Shown here: positions 62,196 to 64,000 of the stretch, in pieces
Position numbering within the stretch: position 1 is the first letter of the stretch
How the letters are laid out: every line of letters starts with the position of its first letter
Assembly: GCF_001279005.1 (NCBI RefSeq)
Contig: NZ_LGCN01000120.1
Coordinates: 124,001 to 188,000 of the forward strand
Reading direction: 5' to 3'
DNA length: 64,000 nt
Source: Streptomyces caelestis
GTDB taxonomy: Bacteria; Actinomycetota; Actinomycetes; Streptomycetales; Streptomycetaceae
The notes under the pieces: generated by a model
What the model saw: only the letters and a program-made list of their open reading frames with translations
Told to the model about the DNA's origin: nothing
The model's database searches: none
Position numbers and translations under genes: made by a program

Positions 62196-62929
62196 GACGG
62201 TGGCCCGGCCCAGGCGGGGGCGGAGGCCGACAGGCGGTGGGCCACCACCGACGTCACCACGAGAAGCAGCAGTGCCAGAGCCAGGACGAGGAGGAGCTCG
62301 GTGTGCCCCAGGAGCAGGGCGCCCGCGAGGGCTCCGAGGAACATGGCGAGGACGGAGAGGAGACGCCGGCCGGGGCGGGGAGCGGCCCCGCCGGCCGGCG
62401 AGGAGTCCGCGGCCAGCCCCGTCAGGGTGAGCGTCAGGACGGTCGTGGTCAGGTCCGGGACCCCGAGGCGTCGCGCGACCGCGTTCTGCGTCCCCATGGC
62501 GATGCCCAGGAGCACGATGAGGGTGTACCGGACCGGGCCGGACACCTCGCCGTGCGCGATCGCGACCACGGAGACGGTGCCGGCGACGAGCACGGCCTGG
62601 GCGGCCGTCGTCGCGGTCAGGAGCCGGCCGCGGTGCGCCGCGAACCGGATGCCGAACCGCCCTCCCGCCAGAGCTCCGGTGAGGAACGAGACCATCGAGA
62701 CGACGGAGGCGGGTACGGACAGCCCCGGCGCGCCCGCCAGGGCGAAGCCCAGGAAGACCACGTTGCCGGTCATGTTGGCGACGAAGACCCGGCCGAGCGC
62801 CAGGTAGCTCACGGCGTCGATGAGACCGGTCACCACCGTCAGCACCAGCATCAGCGGCGGCAGGGGGCCGTGCGGGTCGCCCTTCGGAGGGACGAGTGTG
62901 TGCGTGGCGTCAGTCAGCAGCCCGCGCAT
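62192..62929 (-). CDS. DUF1275 (YoaK-like) membrane protein
   Basis: 245 residues from ATG 62929 (AAGGA upstream), six membrane helices. The DUF1275 signature is visible: VVTGLIDAVSYLALGRVFVA, NMTGNVVFLGFALAGAPGLS, LGIAMGTQNAVARRLGVPDL. Function unknown; the family is widespread and often near transport genes. It overlaps the DoxX gene end by 20 bases and the MFS start by four (ATGA). Confidence 0.9.
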   Translation of the reverse strand: MRGLLTDATHTLVPPKGDPHGPLPPLMLVLTVVTGLIDAVSYLALGRVFVANMTGNVVFLGFALAGAPGLSVPASVVSMVSFLTGALAGGRFGIRFAAHRGRLLTATTAAQAVLVAGTVSVVAIAHGEVSGPVRYTLIVLLGIAMGTQNAVARRLGVPDLTTTVLTLTLTGLAADSSPAGGAAPRPGRRLLSVLAMFLGALAGALLLGHTELLLVLALALLLLVVTSVVAHRLSASAPAWAGPPS

Positions 62930-63452
62930 GCGGTGTCCTTTCGTCCGTCCTGTCACCCGCGGCCGGCGCGTGCCGCAGCGCCGAGCGGGTGATCAGGCCG
63001 CTGCCCGGGCCGATGACGACGGCCGCGAGGGAGGCCCAGAGCGGCCACGGGAGCAGCCCGAGGAGGTGGTCGAGCGACCAGCGGCCCGGGCCGGTGAGAG
63101 CGAGGGCCGCGGCGACGGTGACGAGGACCAGCGGGTACTCGTAGCCGTCGTTCTGCACCCAGAGCCCCTTGTGCCACTTGACGGTGCCGGCCACCGTCAT
63201 CACTCCCGCGGCGGCCATCGCCGCCACGGGAGTGAGGAGGCCGGCCGCCAGGAACAGACCGGCACCGATCTGGCTGCCGCCCGCGGCGAGGGCGGTGAGC
63301 CTCCCGCCGCGGAAGCCGTCACGGCGGAACTCCTCGGTTCCCCCGGCCAGTCCGCTGCCCCCCAGCCGGAAACTGACCTTCTGCACTCCGTGCCCGGCGA
63401 TGAGGAGTCCCACCACCAGTCGGAGCACCAACAGTCCGTCGTCCATTGCCAT
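62910..63452 (-). CDS. DoxX-family membrane protein
   Basis: 180 residues from ATG 63452, four membrane helices. The start MDDGLLVLRLVVGLLIAGHG and helix three (LAAGGSQIGAGLFLAAGLLT) are typical DoxX; the outer segment has KWHKGLWVQNDGYEYPLVLV. DoxX proteins work in redox handling or thiosulfate/quinone chemistry. No CxCFG motif, so this one is unlike the MauE-type protein of the peptide operon. It sits 41 bases after the isochorismatase-like gene. Confidence 0.88.
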   Translation of the reverse strand: MAMDDGLLVLRLVVGLLIAGHGVQKVSFRLGGSGLAGGTEEFRRDGFRGGRLTALAAGGSQIGAGLFLAAGLLTPVAAMAAAGVMTVAGTVKWHKGLWVQNDGYEYPLVLVTVAAALALTGPGRWSLDHLLGLLPWPLWASLAAVVIGPGSGLITRSALRHAPAAGDRTDERTPHARAAD

Positions 63453-63493
63453 GTGCCTGTTCCTGACGTCCGTCGTCAACCGTGGGGAGCGGG

Positions 63494-64000
63494 TCAGCCG
63501 GCGGCGTGCTCGCCGATGACGGCCTGGGCGTAGACGACCCCGAGACCGTAGGTGCCGCCGTTCTCCCTCACGACGTCCATGACGGACGGGTACGTGCCGG
63601 TGCGCGCCCAGTCGCGCTGGAGCTCGAGGAGCACCTGCACCCAGGTCACCGGCGCCACGCCGGCCTGGACCATCCGCTGGACGGCGTGCTCGTGTGCCTG
63701 CGGGCTGACGCCGCCGCACGCGTCGGTGACGACGTAGACCTCGTAGCCCTGGGCGAGCGCGGACAGCGCGGGCAGGACGACGCAGACCTCGGTCCACAGG
63801 CCGGCGACGACGAGCTTCTTCCGGCCGGTCGCCTTGACCGCCTCGACGAAGGCGACGTCCTCCCAGGCGTTCATCGTGGTGCGGTCGATGATCTTCTGGT
63901 CGGGCAGGACGTCCGCCAGCTGCGGCATGAGCGGGCCGGAGAAGGACTCGGCGGCCACGGTGCTCAGGACGACGGGTACGTCGAAGACCTTGGCGGCCTT
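63494..64000 (-). CDS. Isochorismatase-family (YcaC-like) hydrolase, partial
   Basis: The C-terminal 168 residues are inside the window; the start lies beyond the right edge. Motifs: AWEDVAFVEAVKATGRKKLV and AGLWTEVCVVLPALSALAQG with the nucleophilic cysteine, then VYVVTDACGGVSPQAHEHAV. The YcaC-like ending (GVAPVTWVQVLLELQRDWAR, TYPSVMDVVRENGGTYGLGV) is clear. The substrate is unknown; the frame continues without stop to the window end. First visible gene of the reverse operon with DoxX, DUF1275 and MFS. Confidence 0.9.
   Translation of the reverse strand, partial: KAAKVFDVPVVLSTVAAESFSGPLMPQLADVLPDQKIIDRTTMNAWEDVAFVEAVKATGRKKLVVAGLWTEVCVVLPALSALAQGYEVYVVTDACGGVSPQAHEHAVQRMVQAGVAPVTWVQVLLELQRDWARTGTYPSVMDVVRENGGTYGLGVVYAQAVIGEHAAG

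Overview
The window is very GC-rich, with strong G/C preference at third codon positions, frequent GTG and TTG starts and many 4-base ATGA/GTGA gene overlaps. It also has several actinomycete hallmark families: DUF397 proteins with DUF5753 XRE regulators, an RsbW-like ATPase, a PaaX regulator, PucR, and a Nur-type nickel box. Together these point to a Streptomyces or close relative, probably a chromosomal region. I saw no tRNA, rRNA, CRISPR array, insertion sequence or phage block.

Layout. (1) 1-10.9 kb holds a split aminobenzoate-CoA catabolic cluster: the 3' end of a 2-aminobenzoyl-CoA monooxygenase/reductase, then a PaaX regulator, an aryl-CoA ligase, an acyl-CoA dehydrogenase and a RidA deaminase. 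Between its two halves sits a compact reverse-strand operon (1747-5513). It encodes a 61-residue peptide with six cysteines, a MauE-like redox membrane protein, an S26 signal peptidase, a membrane-anchored thioredoxin and an ABC exporter. This looks like a self-contained system for making, oxidising, cleaving and exporting a disulfide-rich peptide, and it is the best candidate here for an undescribed system. A frameshifted HTH gene lies beside it. (2) 10.9-21.6 kb: a small secreted protein, a PucR regulator, a flotillin followed by a giant AAA ATPase, and a secreted SGNH esterase. (3) 21.6-30 kb: two divergent metal uptake operons, cobalt cbiMNQO behind a cobalamin riboswitch and nikABCDE behind a Nur-type box. 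(4) 30-36 kb: a two-component system, an MMPL transporter, and a lipoprotein with no normal start codon. (5) 36-42 kb: two TetR regulators with well-formed operators, an alpha/beta hydrolase, an SDR, and a protein with a glycine/alanine-rich membrane-like segment. (6) 42-51 kb: a Streptomyces-type regulatory neighbourhood (RsbW-like ATPase, DUF397, XRE-DUF5753, SMI1/KNR4, an Rpn-type nuclease), linked by a duplicated 66-bp upstream element. (7) 51-64 kb: small enzymes (RibD-C reductase, alpha/beta hydrolases), a LuxR-type LAL regulator, an orphan sugar-binding lipoprotein, an AraC regulator, and a reverse-strand operon of isochorismatase-like hydrolase, DoxX, DUF1275 and MFS genes.

Functional links. 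The ligase would activate 2-aminobenzoate; the monooxygenase/reductase dearomatises it; the dehydrogenase and RidA would handle the alicyclic enamine/imine products under PaaX control. The two metal operons share a 412-bp intergenic region holding two different metal sensors, an RNA aptamer for cobalamin and a Nur-type operator for nickel. All function calls rest on reading motifs and gene order by eye; no database search was possible.
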